A stretch of DNA of 64,000 nucleotides from Pseudomonas ovata (GCF_003131185.1 NZ_QFFU01000001.1:496001-560000), one strand, 5' to 3'; shown: positions 21,741 to 34,099, numbered from the stretch's first letter. A program made the numbers and translations. The notes: a model not told the origin generated them from the letters alone.

Positions 21741-22262
21741 ATGGTTGATTCTTACGACGACTCCCTCGACGGGGAGAAAAGCAAAACCCAGGTAAAACGC
21801 GAGCAGCAGGCGCTGGTTGAAATGGGCGAGCGCCTGACTACCCTCAAACCGGATGTGCTCGACAAGCTGCCCTTGACCGACGGCTTGCGCCGCGCCCTGG
21901 CCGAAGCCCCCAAGCACACCGCGAATATCGCGCGAAAGCGCCATATCCTGTTTATCGGCAGGCTGATGCGCGATCAGGACCAGGAGGCCATTCTTGCCCT
22001 GCTGGACCAGCTCGACAGCTCGACCCGGCAGTACAACGAACGCTTCCACTCGCTGGAACGCTGGCGCGACCGTCTGATCGGCGGCGATGACAGCGTCCTG
22101 GAAAAATTCGTTTCCGAATACCCGGACGCCGATCGCCAGCAATTGCGCTCCCTGATCCGTCAGGCCCAGCATGAACTGGCGCATAACAAGCCACCGGCTT
22201 CCAGTCGCAAGGTCTTCAAGTACATCCGCGATCTGGACGAAGTGCAGCGCGGCCTGCGCTAG
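21741..22262 (+). CDS. darP: DarP/YjgA, ribosome assembly protein
   Basis: DUF615 protein of 173 residues. The E. coli homologue binds late 50S precursors and supports assembly. It is charged and helical, with the family pattern [19 protein letters not shown] and the central [20 protein letters not shown] segment. ATG 21741 is preferred to a TTG five codons earlier. It stands between pmbA and tldD on the opposite strand, an arrangement also found in P. aeruginosa. Confidence 0.9.
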   Translation: MVDSYDDSLDGEKSKTQVKREQQALVEMGERLTTLKPDVLDKLPLTDGLRRALAEAPKHTANIARKRHILFIGRLMRDQDQEAILALLDQLDSSTRQYNERFHSLERWRDRLIGGDDSVLEKFVSEYPDADRQQLRSLIRQAQHELAHNKPPASSRKVFKYIRDLDEVQRGLR

Positions 22263-22306
22263 CGCCTGCTCAGGACTGGTCAGCAGTGACCAGTCCTGCC
22301 CTTCCC

Positions 22307-23746
22307 TCACCCGCCTGTGCCGCCCACGGTGATCGCATCGATCTTCAGGGTCGGCTGGCCGACGCCTACCGGTACGGATTGTCCGTCCTTGCCGCAGGTG
22401 CCCACACCACTGTCCAGCGACAGGTCGTTGCCCACCATCGACACCCGGCTCATGGCCTCCGGACCGTTACCGATCAGGGTCGCGCCCTTGACCGGGGTGG
22501 TGATCTTGCCGTCTTCGATCAGGTAGGCCTCGCTGGTGGAGAACACGAACTTGCCGCTGGTGATATCCACCTGCCCGCCGCCCAGGTTGGCGCAGTAGAT
22601 CCCGCGCTTTACCGAAGCAATGATTTCCTGTGGGTCGCTTTGCCCGCCCAGCATGTAGGTATTGGTCATGCGCGGCATCGGCAGGTGCGCATAGGATTCG
22701 CGACGACCGTTGCCCGTGCGTGCCACGCCCATCAGGCGGGCATTGAGCTTGTCCTGCATGTAGCCCTTGAGCACGCCGTTCTCGATCAGCGTGGTGCATT
22801 CGGTCGGGGTGCCTTCGTCATCGACGCTCAGCGAGCCACGACGACCGGCCAGGGTGCCGTCATCGACGATGGTGCACAGCTTGGAGGCAACCCTTTCGCC
22901 CATCCGGCCGCTGTAGGCCGAGCTGCCCTTGCGGTTGAAGTCGCCTTCCAGGCCATGACCGACCGCTTCGTGCAACAGCACGCCCGACCAGCCCGAACCC
23001 AGCACCACCGGCAAGGTGCCTGCCGGGGCGGGTATCGCCTCGAGGTTGACCAGCGCCTGGCGCAAGGCCTCACGGGCGTAGCCCATGGCCCGGTCTTCAT
23101 TGAGGAAATAACGGTAATCGGTACGGCCACCGCCACCGTGCCCACCGCGCTCGCGACGGCCGTTCTGTTCGACGATCACACTGACATTGAAGCGCACCAG
23201 CGGCCGTACATCGGCCGCCAGGCTGCCATCGGCGGCAGCGACCAGAATACGCTCCCAGACCCCGGCCATGCTCACCGAGACCTGCTGGATCCGTGGGTCC
23301 AGCGCCCGGGTGGCGACATCAATGCGCTTGAGCAGCTCGACCTTTTCGGCGCGGCTGAGCACTTCGAGCGGGTTGTCCGACGCATACAGCTGGGCCACAT
23401 CCTGGGTGGTGAACGCCTGGACCCGACCGTTCTGGCCGGCACGCGAGATGGAACGGGCCGCACGCGCCGCTGCGCTCAGGGCCTCGAGGTTGATGGCATT
23501 GCTGTAGGCAAAACCGGTTTTTTCGCCCGATTGCGCACGCACCCCGACCCCCTGGTCAAGGTTGAAGCTGCCTTCCTTGACAATGCCGTCCTCAAGCGCC
23601 CAGGACTCGGAAATCATGCCCTGGAAATACAGATCGGCCGCGTCGATCCCGGGCCCGGCCAATTCGCCCAGCACCGATTGCAGGGTGTCCAGGTTCAGGC
23701 CGCCAGGCGCCAGAAGATGTTCGCTGACTGAGGACACGTCACTCAT
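22307..23746 (-). CDS. tldD: TldD, zinc-binding subunit of the TldD/E protease
   Basis: Metalloprotease subunit of 479 residues. The zinc motif [11 protein letters not shown] is intact (His-Glu-x-x-x-His), and a downstream Cys in [27 protein letters not shown] context fits the family. CGGAG precedes the ATG by five bases; a GTG two codons upstream is less likely. It begins two bases after the nitrilase stop, so the two are probably transcribed together. Confidence 0.95.
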   Translation of the reverse strand: MSDVSSVSEHLLAPGGLNLDTLQSVLGELAGPGIDAADLYFQGMISESWALEDGIVKEGSFNLDQGVGVRAQSGEKTGFAYSNAINLEALSAAARAARSISRAGQNGRVQAFTTQDVAQLYASDNPLEVLSRAEKVELLKRIDVATRALDPRIQQVSVSMAGVWERILVAAADGSLAADVRPLVRFNVSVIVEQNGRRERGGHGGGGRTDYRYFLNEDRAMGYAREALRQALVNLEAIPAPAGTLPVVLGSGWSGVLLHEAVGHGLEGDFNRKGSSAYSGRMGERVASKLCTIVDDGTLAGRRGSLSVDDEGTPTECTTLIENGVLKGYMQDKLNARLMGVARTGNGRRESYAHLPMPRMTNTYMLGGQSDPQEIIASVKRGIYCANLGGGQVDITSGKFVFSTSEAYLIEDGKITTPVKGATLIGNGPEAMSRVSMVGNDLSLDSGVGTCGKDGQSVPVGVGQPTLKIDAITVGGTGG

Positions 23747-23748
23747 AT

Positions 23749-24594
23749 TCACTCCGAAGCAGGCCGCACCGCGTCCTGCACTGAAAATCGCCGGTGACTG
23801 GACACCGGCATCCGCGCCCGTATGGACGCCTGTTCTTCACTGTCGCGCTGCGCCAGCAGCACGGCTTCACCTTTGTCCTGCTCGGCCAGTATTCGTCCCC
23901 AGGGGTCGATGATTGCCGTCTGGCCCCAGGTTTCCCGAGGGCCCGGATGGATGCCGCCCTGGGCGGCGGCCAGCAGGTAGCACTGAGTCTCGATGGCGCG
24001 GGCGCGAATCAGGATCTCCCAGTGCGCCGCACCGGTGACGGCGGTGAACGCCGAAGGTGCGGTAATCAGTTCTGCGCCCGCTTCACGCAGGGCGGTGTAC
24101 AGCTCCGGGAAGCGCAGGTCATAGCATACGCTCATCCCCAACCGCCCCACCGGCGTATCGGCAACGACTACATGGCCTCCATAAGCATAGTCATCCGATT
24201 CACGGTAGCGCCCGCGATTGTCAGTCACATCGACATCGAACAGATGCAATTTGTCGTACCGGGCCGCCTGCTCGCCATGCTCGTCGATCAGCAACGAGCA
24301 GGCCGCAGCCTTGCCCTCGGGCTGATCCTGCGGTGGCAGCGGCAATGTACCGGCGACAATCCATAACCTGAGGTCACGGGCGGCCTGTTTCAACCATGGC
24401 AGGATCGGACCTTGCCCCAGGGCCTCGGCGCGGCCGATGGCGGCCGCGTCGCGACGTCCCAGCGCCGGGAAGTTTTCCGGCAGCACCGCCAGCCGCGCGC
24501 CCTGCCCGGCAGCCTGCTCCAGCAGGCGCCGGGCATGGCGCAGGTTTTCGGCGATGTCGCTCTGGCTGACCATCTGAATCACGGCAAACGTCAT
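23749..24594 (-). CDS. Carbon-nitrogen hydrolase, Nit1/NitFhit-like
   Basis: Nitrilase-superfamily amidase of 281 residues. The Glu-Lys-Cys triad is visible: Glu in LPENFPALG, Lys in YDKLHLFDV, and Cys in [12 protein letters not shown]. Close homologues (Nit1/YbeM type) hydrolyse deaminated glutathione, a repair reaction, and that is the best guess here. It follows yhdP by 39 bases and precedes tldD by two. Confidence 0.88.
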   Translation of the reverse strand: MTFAVIQMVSQSDIAENLRHARRLLEQAAGQGARLAVLPENFPALGRRDAAAIGRAEALGQGPILPWLKQAARDLRLWIVAGTLPLPPQDQPEGKAAACSLLIDEHGEQAARYDKLHLFDVDVTDNRGRYRESDDYAYGGHVVVADTPVGRLGMSVCYDLRFPELYTALREAGAELITAPSAFTAVTGAAHWEILIRARAIETQCYLLAAAQGGIHPGPRETWGQTAIIDPWGRILAEQDKGEAVLLAQRDSEEQASIRARMPVSSHRRFSVQDAVRPASE

Positions 24595-24633
24595 TTGATC
24601 CTCCCTGCCAACCTGACTAAACAGGCAACCCTG

Positions 24634-27600
24634 TTACTGAGGCTTCTCGAACGGCTTGTCGAAGGTAATCTTCGGCTCTTTCCAGGGCCCCTCGACCTTG
24701 TACTGGACACTGGCGAAACGCGCAACGCGGTCGCCCAGCAACTTGTCTGCCAGAAACAGTGCGCCGCCAATGGCCGGTGCGCCGACCAGCAAGGCGGCAA
24801 TGGGCAGGTTGTTGGTGACCGGCAGGGTCACCAGCAGCTTGGCGTTGACCTGATCCCTGACCATGTCCAGCGTGCCGTCCAGCTCCAGGTTGCTCGATGG
24901 GCCGGTCAGGGTGATCGGCTTGCGCGTCACGTAGACACCTTCGCTGGCCACCAGCAGGCCCTTGACCCGGTCATAGCTGAGCCCCTTGCCCAGCAGGTCG
25001 GAGAAGTCCAGGCGCAAACGCCGGCCGATGGAGTTGAAGTTGAGCAGGCCGAACACTCGTAACGCCTGGGCACCGCCTTCGACTTCGACGAACTGGCCCT
25101 TGCGCAACGTGGCATCCAGACTCCCGGAATAACGCTTCAGGCCCACCCAGGCCGGCGAGCCCGGCCAGCGGCCGTCGATGTCCAGCTCGAATGATTCGCT
25201 GGTCACGGTCGGCGCAAAGCCCCAGGCCTTGAGCACATCGCTCAGGTCCTTGCCCGCCACATGGCCCTTGATCCAACTGCTGCCGGCCCCCGGCGTGCCG
25301 TCCCAGCCCCCGTTGCCTTCGAGCAGCAGCCCCTTGAGGCCCAGGCTCAGGTCGTTGAAGCGCAAGCCACTGGGGGTCGGACGGATTTTCAGGGCCCAGC
25401 CACCGACCAACTGCTCGCCCTGGAACACCTGGTTGATGCGCAGATCCAGCGCCGGCACCTGACGCGGATCGAACCCGGCCAACGGGTCAGGCGCGTTTTC
25501 GACCACCGCCGCATTGGGGTCGGCGGCCGGCAGGTGCACGTACTGCAGGTCGATATCGATCGGGGCGTTTCTGGCATCGGGCAACGCCGCCGTCCCTTTG
25601 ACCTTCGCGCTGTCCAGCGCCAGCTGCCAGGCAGCGGCAATACGCTGCACCTGCACGCGGACCTGTTCAAGCGTAGTGCCCATGGCTGTCAGCCGGCCGA
25701 TCTGCACATCGACCCGGTTGAGCATCTGCCGGGCGCTGCCGCCGGTATCGCCACCGCTGTAGCGCTTGGCCACGTCCTGCCAGGGCGCGATATCCAGTTC
25801 GGGCAGGCTGCCACTGATGCGCAAGCCCTTGGCCTGGGGCACAACGGCGCCGCCCTGCCCCAGAAACAATTCGCCACGCCCTTGCAACGGATCACTGGCA
25901 GGCGCTGCCCAGGTCAGGCTGGCCTGCGTGCCATACACCGCGTCGTAGCGTCGCTCGCGGCCTTGCAGGGTCATGCGAAACTCACTGGGGCGCGCCTGTT
26001 CGCGGGACTTGCCGAACGGTGCCGGCAGGTCCACCGCCAGGCCTTGCAGGCTGGAACTGATCGACAGCGGCGTGTCTGCCCCGTCGAGCAGCAATTGCAA
26101 TTGATAGGGAATATCGCCCGAGGCTGGCAGCGGCTGATTGAAGCTCAGCCAGTCAGTCAGGCGCTTGAGGGCAATCTGGCCGCTGGCATTGATGCGCGTG
26201 ATATTCGCGCCTGGCTTGCCCTCGGCCGAAATTTGCGCCGTGACCGGCTGATCAAACGCCTGGGCACTGATGTTCTTGCCACTGAGCCCCCGATCACTGT
26301 CGAAACGGAACTCGCCCTTCAGTTGACTCAACTCCAGCGGCGGCTCGGCCAGCTTCAGGCGCGCACCCTCACTGGCAAAGTCCACGACAATCTTCGGCTC
26401 AAGGCCCTTTTCCAACGGAATGTCGAGGTTCAGCCGGCCCTTGAGTGGACCCTCGCCTTGCCATTTGGCAAAGGTGCTGCCGGTGCCGATAGGGGCGTCC
26501 TGCAGGATTTTCAGGCCATCGCCCAGGCGACCGGCAAATTCGCCATCGACCAGCAGGTGGACGGGTTGTCCGGCGACAGCGGGTGGAACATTGACCTGTA
26601 CGTTGCTGACTTTGGTGCCCAGCATCTGACCCTTGCTGGCCGTGATGCGCACATCGTTGTTCTCGACGTACACCTTGCCGTCCACGCCCGTAAGCGCAGG
26701 CCAGCCCGGCTGGAAATCCAGGGTCGCATTCTTGACGTTGAAGAACAGGCTGATGACCCGGGCATGATCAGGGGCGTTCTTGTGCAACGAGCCCTGATAC
26801 TGGAAAAAACCCTGCTTGACCTCGCCGGCGACAATGGCCGTGCGCAGCCAGTTATCCAGCGCCGGGCTAAGCACTGCCGGCAGGTACTTGCCGGTGTAGC
26901 GACCATCACCGTCGAGCAGGCCGACGCGCAGGTCCATGTAGTCTTCATGGTCGTGCTTGAGGTGGATGCGAATCAGAAAATCGGCCGCGATCCGGCCTTC
27001 GTCGCCCAGCACCTTGATGTACGGCGCCACCAGGGTGAAACGGTCCTGGTCCAGGGTCCAGGTCAGACGGGCATTGGCCTTCTTGTAGCCCCATGGCTTC
27101 TTGAAGATCGGGTCCAGGTGCAGCATGAAGTCGTCACTGGCCAGGCGCAGTTCGCCCTTGCCCAGGTCACCGCTGATGGCACCGCTGACATTGCCGGCCG
27201 CCGGCGCGCCGTGATACGCCTTGAAGCCGATCCTGTCCAGGTTGGCGGCAAAGCTCAGGCGCTCGTCACCCTGCGCCTGCGGGCGCCAGTCGAGCAGCAC
27301 GTTGTGCAGCGTGCCGGTGACATCCAGGCGATCGAGCACTTCACGCAAGGTGTCAGGCAGCGGTGCCAGCGAATCGAGCAGGGCCGTGAGCGGCGTCAGG
27401 TCCAGACGGTCGGCCTGGACATGCCACAGCTCCTGACGCTCGGCCGTGGCGAGGCTTTGCCGCAAGTGCAGGCGGCTTTCCCAGCGCTGCTTGCCCAGGT
27501 TCATGGCCAGCGAGTCCAGCGTCAGCTCGAAGCCCTGTTCGCTGCGTACGAACCAGGCATTGAGCGCCAGGTCATCAATCCGGGCCGGCGCATGCTCGCC

Positions 27601-28449
27601 ATAGTGGCCTTGCAGGTGCGGTGCATTGAGCTGCACGGTTGCCTGCTGCAACGTGCCCTTGCCCCAGCCCAGCCAGAATTGCCCACCGGCCTTGAGCGCC
27701 GACACTTCCCAGTCGCGGGTCAGGCTGCGCGGCAGCCATTGCGCCCAGTCGCTCTGCGGCAGGTTCAACCAGGCATCGGCCTGGGCCTGGCGCCATTGGC
27801 CGGGCTGGATACGGGCCTGCACATTGAGCGCCAGCGGCTGGCCATCGGGCAGGGTCAGGCGTGCATCAAGGCGCTGCCGGCCGGGGCCGGTGGCCAGGCT
27901 GGCATTGATGTAGGTGAGGGTCAGGGGTTGTTCGTCGAAAGGCTGCACCGTCAACTGGCTGTCGAACACCGACAACTGCGCCACCTGCTGCAGGCGCGTC
28001 AGCACCTGCTCGGGATCCAGGGGCGCCTCGTCGCGCTTCGGCACGCCCTGCAGCGCCCATTGGCCATCCTTGTCCTGCCGTACGATCAGTTGCAGACCGC
28101 TGACCTCGAGGTCGGCAATGTGCACCTGGCGGTGGACCAGGCTGTCCCACAGCGCCGGCACTACCCGCACCTGGTCCAGACGCAGTGCGTTGCGACCTTC
28201 GCCGACCATTACATCGTGGGCCAGCAGCACCGGAGCAAAGCCGCTCCAGCGCCCCTCCAGGCGACCGATGCTCAATGGCATGCCCAGGGCAGCCTGGGCG
28301 CGGCTTTCGACGTCCACCCGGTACTCGGCCAGCATGGGCGCCAGTTGCCGCCCCAGGCTCACATACAAGGCGGCCAGTACCAGCAACAAGGCACACAGGC
28401 TCAGGCCCCAGCGGACCAGCACCGCCATCAGGCGCGGCAGGTTCATCAT
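24634..28449 (-). CDS. YhdP-family AsmA-like envelope protein
   Basis: Very large bitopic protein of 1271 residues with one N-terminal membrane helix (LSLCALLLVLAALYVSLG, about 15-32) and a long periplasmic part rich in beta-strand repeats. Its family (TIGR02099, AsmA-like) is thought to form bridges that move phospholipid to the outer membrane in E. coli, redundantly with TamB and YdbH. The C terminus carries the conserved block from SLDATLRKGQFVEVEGGAQA onward. GGAGG lies seven bases before the ATG. The gene symbol is left empty because the name belongs to the E. coli homologue. Confidence 0.9.
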   Translation of the reverse strand: MMNLPRLMAVLVRWGLSLCALLLVLAALYVSLGRQLAPMLAEYRVDVESRAQAALGMPLSIGRLEGRWSGFAPVLLAHDVMVGEGRNALRLDQVRVVPALWDSLVHRQVHIADLEVSGLQLIVRQDKDGQWALQGVPKRDEAPLDPEQVLTRLQQVAQLSVFDSQLTVQPFDEQPLTLTYINASLATGPGRQRLDARLTLPDGQPLALNVQARIQPGQWRQAQADAWLNLPQSDWAQWLPRSLTRDWEVSALKAGGQFWLGWGKGTLQQATVQLNAPHLQGHYGEHAPARIDDLALNAWFVRSEQGFELTLDSLAMNLGKQRWESRLHLRQSLATAERQELWHVQADRLDLTPLTALLDSLAPLPDTLREVLDRLDVTGTLHNVLLDWRPQAQGDERLSFAANLDRIGFKAYHGAPAAGNVSGAISGDLGKGELRLASDDFMLHLDPIFKKPWGYKKANARLTWTLDQDRFTLVAPYIKVLGDEGRIAADFLIRIHLKHDHEDYMDLRVGLLDGDGRYTGKYLPAVLSPALDNWLRTAIVAGEVKQGFFQYQGSLHKNAPDHARVISLFFNVKNATLDFQPGWPALTGVDGKVYVENNDVRITASKGQMLGTKVSNVQVNVPPAVAGQPVHLLVDGEFAGRLGDGLKILQDAPIGTGSTFAKWQGEGPLKGRLNLDIPLEKGLEPKIVVDFASEGARLKLAEPPLELSQLKGEFRFDSDRGLSGKNISAQAFDQPVTAQISAEGKPGANITRINASGQIALKRLTDWLSFNQPLPASGDIPYQLQLLLDGADTPLSISSSLQGLAVDLPAPFGKSREQARPSEFRMTLQGRERRYDAVYGTQASLTWAAPASDPLQGRGELFLGQGGAVVPQAKGLRISGSLPELDIAPWQDVAKRYSGGDTGGSARQMLNRVDVQIGRLTAMGTTLEQVRVQVQRIAAAWQLALDSAKVKGTAALPDARNAPIDIDLQYVHLPAADPNAAVVENAPDPLAGFDPRQVPALDLRINQVFQGEQLVGGWALKIRPTPSGLRFNDLSLGLKGLLLEGNGGWDGTPGAGSSWIKGHVAGKDLSDVLKAWGFAPTVTSESFELDIDGRWPGSPAWVGLKRYSGSLDATLRKGQFVEVEGGAQALRVFGLLNFNSIGRRLRLDFSDLLGKGLSYDRVKGLLVASEGVYVTRKPITLTGPSSNLELDGTLDMVRDQVNAKLLVTLPVTNNLPIAALLVGAPAIGGALFLADKLLGDRVARFASVQYKVEGPWKEPKITFDKPFEKPQ

Positions 28450-28615
28450 TCAGCAGCCTCCGCGCCAGGCAACCGCAATCACTGACGGCAACGAGAGGCC
28501 GCTACACAGGACCCACGCCGGGATTTGCTCATTGATCACACATCACTCTCACTCAAGGGGCATCCCTGCCGCGGCCCCGCCTTGCAACGGGTGTCATATC
28601 TGCAGTGCGAGCAAC

Positions 28616-30073
28616 TCAGAGCAGCACAACGTCGTATTGTTCCTGTGAATACATCGATTCGACCTGAAAGCGTATGGTGCGGCCAATGAAGGCCTCAAGC
28701 TCGGCCACATTGCCCGACTCTTCATCGAGCAGGCGGTCGACCACCCGCTGGCTGGCCAGCACCCGATAACCCACCGCCTGGTAGGCCCGGGCCTCGCGCA
28801 GGATCTCGCGGAAGATCTCGTAGCAGATGGTTTCCGGCGTCTTGAGCTTGCCGCGCCCCTGGCAGCACAGGCAGGCCTCGCACAGGATCTGCTCGAGGCT
28901 TTCACGGGTGCGCTTGCGGGTCATCTGCACCAGGCCCAGCTCGGTGATGCCGATGATATTGGTCTTGGCGTGGTCGCGTTCGAGCTGTTTTTCCAGGGTG
29001 CGCAACACCTGGCGCTGGTGCTCGCTGTCTTCCATGTCGATGAAGTCGATGATGATGATGCCACCCAGGTTGCGCAGGCGCAGTTGCCGGGCAATCGCGG
29101 TGGCCGCTTCCAGGTTGGTCTTGAAGATGGTTTCTTCGAGGTTGCGGTGGCCGACGAAGGCACCGGTGTTGACGTCGATGGTGGTCATCGCCTCAGCCGG
29201 GTCGACCACCAGGTAACCGCCGGACTTGAGCGGCACCTTGCGCTCCAGCGCCTTCTGGATCTCGTCCTCGACCCCGTACAGGTCGAAGATCGGCCGCTCG
29301 CCGGGGTAGTGCTCCAGGCGGTCTTCGATCTCGGGCATCAGTTCGGCGACGAACTGCCGGGTCTTCTGGAAGGTTTCCCGCGAGTCGATGCGGATCTTCT
29401 CGATGCGCGGGCTGACCAGGTCGCGCAGGGTGCGCAGCGCCAGGCCCAGGTCCTCGTAGATGACCGTGGGCGGGCTGACGGTCTTGATCTGTTCGCCGAT
29501 CTGGTCCCAGAGCCTGCGCAAGTAACGGATGTCCATGAGGATTTCTTCGGCGCCAGCGCCTTCGGCGGCCGTGCGCAGGATGAACCCGCCGGCTTCCTTG
29601 ATGCCCTCCTGGGCCACGCAGTCGCTGACCACCTTCTTGAGCCGGTCGCGCTCGCCCTCATCTTCGATCTTCAACGAAATGCCGACATGCGCCGTGCGCG
29701 GCATGTACACCAGGTAACGCGACGGAATCGACAACTGCGTGGTCAGTCGTGCGCCCTTGCTGCCGATCGGGTCCTTGGTGACCTGCACCACCAGGCTCTG
29801 GCCTTCATGCACCAGCGCACTGATCGGCTCGATGGCTGGGCCTTCGCGCATGGAGATTTCCGATGCGTGGATGAAGGCGGCACGGTCCAGGCCGATGTCG
29901 ATAAAGGCCGCCTGCATGCCGGGCAGTACCCGCACCACCTTGCCCTTGTAGATATTGCCGACGATACCGCGGCGCTGGGTGCGCTCGACATGCACCTCTT
30001 GCAGGACGCCGTTTTCCACCACCGCCACCCGTGATTCCATGGGGGTGATGTTGATCAGGATTTCTTCACTCAT
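28616..30073 (-). CDS. rng: Ribonuclease G
   Basis: Endoribonuclease of 485 residues that matures the 5' end of 16S rRNA and helps degrade mRNA. An N-terminal S1 domain (about 35-125) is followed by the RNase E/G catalytic domain with the [10 protein letters not shown] and IIIIDFIDM metal-binding segments, then the zinc-link cysteines in [11 protein letters not shown]. Its start overlaps the maf stop by four bases. Confidence 0.95.
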   Translation of the reverse strand: MSEEILINITPMESRVAVVENGVLQEVHVERTQRRGIVGNIYKGKVVRVLPGMQAAFIDIGLDRAAFIHASEISMREGPAIEPISALVHEGQSLVVQVTKDPIGSKGARLTTQLSIPSRYLVYMPRTAHVGISLKIEDEGERDRLKKVVSDCVAQEGIKEAGGFILRTAAEGAGAEEILMDIRYLRRLWDQIGEQIKTVSPPTVIYEDLGLALRTLRDLVSPRIEKIRIDSRETFQKTRQFVAELMPEIEDRLEHYPGERPIFDLYGVEDEIQKALERKVPLKSGGYLVVDPAEAMTTIDVNTGAFVGHRNLEETIFKTNLEAATAIARQLRLRNLGGIIIIDFIDMEDSEHQRQVLRTLEKQLERDHAKTNIIGITELGLVQMTRKRTRESLEQILCEACLCCQGRGKLKTPETICYEIFREILREARAYQAVGYRVLASQRVVDRLLDEESGNVAELEAFIGRTIRFQVESMYSQEQYDVVLL

Positions 30074-30672
30074 GGCTTATCACCTTCCAGGCCTTGCCAA
30101 CAGGGTATGCCGAAATGGCCCAGCAGGTCTGCGGTTTCGCACAGCGGCAAGCCCACGACCGCCGAGTAGCTGCCGTGCAGGCCCGCGACGAAGATCGCCG
30201 CCAGCCCCTGGATGGCATAGCTGCCGGCCTTGTCCAGCGGTTCGCCACTGGCCCAGTAGGTGCTCGCCTCATGCGCCTGGATGGCGCGAAAACGCACGCG
30301 ACTGGCGACCACCCGGCTTTCGCAACGCTGTCGGTCCAGCACCGCCACGGCGGTCAGCACCTCATGTTCACGCCCCGACAACGCGGCCAGCATGGTCAGC
30401 GCGTCCTCCCGGTCAACGGGCTTGCCGAGAATCCGGCCGTCGAGCACCACGGCTGTATCAGCCCCCAGCACGCAGGCCTGCTGCGTCCCGGGCAGCAAGG
30501 CCAGGCCCGCCCGGGCCTTACTGCGTGCCAGGCGTTCGACATAGGCTTCGGGGGTTTCGGCGGCCAGCGGCGTTTCGTCGATCTGCGCACTCAGCACGCT
30601 GAACGGCACGCCGATCTGGGCCAGCAGTTCACGACGTCGCGGCGAACCGGAAGCCAGGTAAAGAAAGGACAT
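30070..30672 (-). CDS. Maf-family nucleotide pyrophosphatase
   Basis: House-cleaning enzyme of 200 residues that removes non-canonical or excess nucleoside triphosphates. The start [17 protein letters not shown] carries the family ASxSPRR motif, and the catalytic [16 protein letters not shown] is intact. The YhdE branch acts on dTTP and UTP; the position between mreD and rng matches that branch. Confidence 0.92.
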   Translation of the reverse strand: MSFLYLASGSPRRRELLAQIGVPFSVLSAQIDETPLAAETPEAYVERLARSKARAGLALLPGTQQACVLGADTAVVLDGRILGKPVDREDALTMLAALSGREHEVLTAVAVLDRQRCESRVVASRVRFRAIQAHEASTYWASGEPLDKAGSYAIQGLAAIFVAGLHGSYSAVVGLPLCETADLLGHFGIPCWQGLEGDKP

Positions 30673-30726
30673 CGGGACGTCTCCATGTCGGCAACGCCCT
30701 GTTCAGAGCGCCTGCACTGCGTGCGC

Positions 30727-31218
30727 TCAATTGATTTTCAGGTGCTTGCGCAGCCCGCGTAGTCCATAGCTGATCCAGGGCCATAACAAGGCACTGACCA
30801 GCGCCGGCAGCACCAGCGCCAGGGTGGGCTGGCGATTGCCGGTCAAGGCGCTCAGCCACAGTTGCGCCAGTTGCGCCAGGCCAAAGACCACCAGCAGGAT
30901 CAGACACTGTTGCCAGGTCGGGAAGATCCGCAGGCGGTGCTGCAAGGACATCACCAGAAAGGCGATCAGGCTGAGGGTCAGTGCGTTCTGGCCCAGCAGG
31001 GTGCCGTACAGCACATCCTCCATCAGCCCCAGCAGCCAGGCGGTGGTCATGCCGACCTTGTGCGGCAGCGCCAGGATCCAGAAGGTCAGCAGCAGCGCCA
31101 GCCACAGCGGGCGAAAGATTTCCATGAATTGCGGCAGCGGCGAAACGCTGAGCAACAGGCCGATGGCGAAGGTCAACCAGACCACCCAGCCATTGCGCCC
31201 GGAGACGTGACTAACCAT
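30727..31218 (-). CDS. mreD: Rod-shape protein MreD
   Basis: Inner-membrane protein of 163 residues with about five hydrophobic segments, part of the elongasome. Marks are the MVSHVSGRNGWVVWLTFAIG start and the central MTTAWLLGLMEDVLYGTLLG, which carries the acidic position typical of MreD. The frame is open to 31425, but ATG 31216-31218 gives the family length. It overlaps the end of mreC by eight bases. Confidence 0.92.
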   Translation of the reverse strand: MVSHVSGRNGWVVWLTFAIGLLLSVSPLPQFMEIFRPLWLALLLTFWILALPHKVGMTTAWLLGLMEDVLYGTLLGQNALTLSLIAFLVMSLQHRLRIFPTWQQCLILLVVFGLAQLAQLWLSALTGNRQPTLALVLPALVSALLWPWISYGLRGLRKHLKIN

Positions 31219-32368
31219 CGATGGGTTCTCGGGAATTGGACGGCACGGAGGCCGGTGGCGTCGTCGGCCTTGAGGCCGGGCGAGGGCTGGCCGGTGCCGG
31301 CGAAGCCGCAGGGCTGCCCTGCCCGGCTGGATGCGAACCGGTCGATGTGCCGCGTGCAGGCGTCGAGTGCGACAAGACAGCGCCGCCTGGCGTGGTATTG
31401 ACCGGAAACACTGGCAGCAAGGCACCTGGCATGGCCGGGAACACCGGGGCGTAGGCGCCAGGCGCGGGTGCCAGGCTGGTCGGCACCGTGCGTCGCCCCA
31501 GCAACTCCTGCGCCTGGCCCGCCTCGGCGGCGCGTTCCTCGGCCGAGCGGCCGTCGGAGAACACCAGCAACAGGTAGCGGCTGCGGTTCAGGGCCGCGGT
31601 CGGTTCGGCGCGGATAACGGCAAATGGCTGGCCGGAGTCATGATTCACCTCCGTGACCGTCGCCACCGGATAGCCGGCCGGAAAGCGCTGGCCCAGGCCG
31701 GAGCTGACCAGCAGGTCGCCTTCCTTGATGTCGGCCGTGTCGGCCACATGGCGCAACTCCAGGCTTTCGGGGTTGCCGGTGCCGCTGGCGATGGCGCGCA
31801 GGCCATTGCGGTTGACCTGCACCGGAATGCTGTGAGTGGTGTCGGTCAGCAACAGTACACGGGCGGTGTACGGCATCAACTCGACCACCTGCCCCATCAA
31901 TCCACGGGCATCGAGCACCGGCTGGCCGAGCATTACACCGTCGCGCTCACCCTTGTTGATGATGATGCGATGGGTAAAGGGATTGGGGTCCATGCCGATC
32001 AACTCGGCCACCTCGACCTTCTCGTTGACCAGTGCCGAGGAGTTGAGCAACTCGCGCAGGCGCACGTTCTGCTCGGTCAGGGCCGCGAGCTTCTGCAGGC
32101 GCCCCTGCAACAGCAGGGCTTCGGTCTTGAGCTTTTCGTTCTCGGCCAGCAGTTCGGTACGGCTGCCAAACTGCATGGCCACGCCCTGGTACAGGCGCTG
32201 CGGCAGATCGACGATCCAGTAGGACTGCATCAGCACGAGCGACATCTGGCTGCGCAGCGGCTTGAGCAGGGTAAAACGGGCGTCGACCACCATCAAGGCA
32301 ACCGACAGCACCGCCAGCACAAGCAGGCGTACGCCCAGCGAAGGGCCTTTGGCAAAAAGCGGTTTAAT
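31211..32368 (-). CDS. mreC: Rod-shape protein MreC, probable ATT start
   Basis: Bitopic periplasmic scaffold of 385 residues in the elongasome. One membrane helix (about 15-30) precedes a coiled coil (about 68-110) and the MreC beta-barrel core with GERDGVMLGQPVLDARG, followed by a Pro/Ala/Ser-rich tail of about 100 residues. No ATG, GTG or TTG is in frame before the membrane helix until a stop codon. The only start that keeps the basic N terminus (KPLFAKGPSLGVR) and has a good site is ATT 32366-32368, with AGGAG exactly six bases upstream. A GTG at 32318-32320 would remove the cytoplasmic tail and start inside the helix. Confidence 0.9.
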   Translation of the reverse strand: MKPLFAKGPSLGVRLLVLAVLSVALMVVDARFTLLKPLRSQMSLVLMQSYWIVDLPQRLYQGVAMQFGSRTELLAENEKLKTEALLLQGRLQKLAALTEQNVRLRELLNSSALVNEKVEVAELIGMDPNPFTHRIIINKGERDGVMLGQPVLDARGLMGQVVELMPYTARVLLLTDTTHSIPVQVNRNGLRAIASGTGNPESLELRHVADTADIKEGDLLVSSGLGQRFPAGYPVATVTEVNHDSGQPFAVIRAEPTAALNRSRYLLLVFSDGRSAEERAAEAGQAQELLGRRTVPTSLAPAPGAYAPVFPAMPGALLPVFPVNTTPGGAVLSHSTPARGTSTGSHPAGQGSPAASPAPASPRPASRPTTPPASVPSNSREPIDG

Positions 32369-32542
32369 AGACGGCTCCTGTCGGGCATTGGCTCGACGGA
32401 TTGAGCCTTGACGGGCTGTTATTCATGCACAAGGGAAATTGCCTGGACGGATTGAAAGGCGTGTTCAAGGATCAGCCACAGGTCTACAGGTAGCACAAGG
32501 GCCACCTGCAGACAAAGGACTGCTTGAAGCGCTCCCGACGAA

Positions 32543-33592
<1,050 letters not shown>

Positions 33593-33796
33593 CTAGGGAA
33601 CGCGTGGGTAAAAAAGTGCGGCAAACTCTAACAACGACAGGGATTTTGGGCAAGGAGCCAATATGTTAAATTGGCAGCTTTTCCGAGCAAGACCCTGGAC
33701 GTTCGCGGCCATCAGACCCACGAAACGCCGTCATGTTCCGCAACTGCCCCGGATCCAGGTCCGATGCACTCAATGCACTCAATTGGAGATACCCCC

Positions 33797-34084
33797 ATGG
33801 CGCTCGAGCGCAGCGACGTGGAAAAGATCGCTCACCTGGCCCGTCTGGGCCTCAACGACGACGATCTGCCACGTACTACCGAAGCACTGAACAGCATTCT
33901 CGGGCTGGTCGACCAGATGCAAGCGGTCGACACCGACGGCATCGAGCCCCTGGCTCACCCCCTGGAAGCGTCCCAGCGCCTGCGCGACGATGTCGTGGCC
34001 GAGAGCAATCACCGTGACGAATACCAGGCCATCGCCCCTGCGGTCGAGCAAGGTCTGTATCTGGTTCCGAAAGTCATCGAGTAA
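33797..34084 (+). CDS. gatC: Asp-tRNA(Asn)/Glu-tRNA(Gln) amidotransferase subunit C
   Basis: Small subunit, 95 residues, that wraps round GatA and GatB in the amidotransferase making correctly charged Asn- and Gln-tRNA. The family start [19 protein letters not shown] is seen, with GGAGA seven bases before ATG 33797. The frame is open to 33671, but the extra residues are not family-like. First gene of gatCAB. Confidence 0.94.
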   Translation: MALERSDVEKIAHLARLGLNDDDLPRTTEALNSILGLVDQMQAVDTDGIEPLAHPLEASQRLRDDVVAESNHRDEYQAIAPAVEQGLYLVPKVIE

Positions 34085-34099
34085 AGGGAAAGCGCCTGC

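Noticed and set aside
25261..28485. Open frame of over 1000 codons on the plus strand
   Set aside because: It is the antisense of yhdP. GC-rich codons with few stops give long shadow frames; the protein is Gln/Arg/His-rich with no family resemblance and the minus-strand gene has clear domain features.
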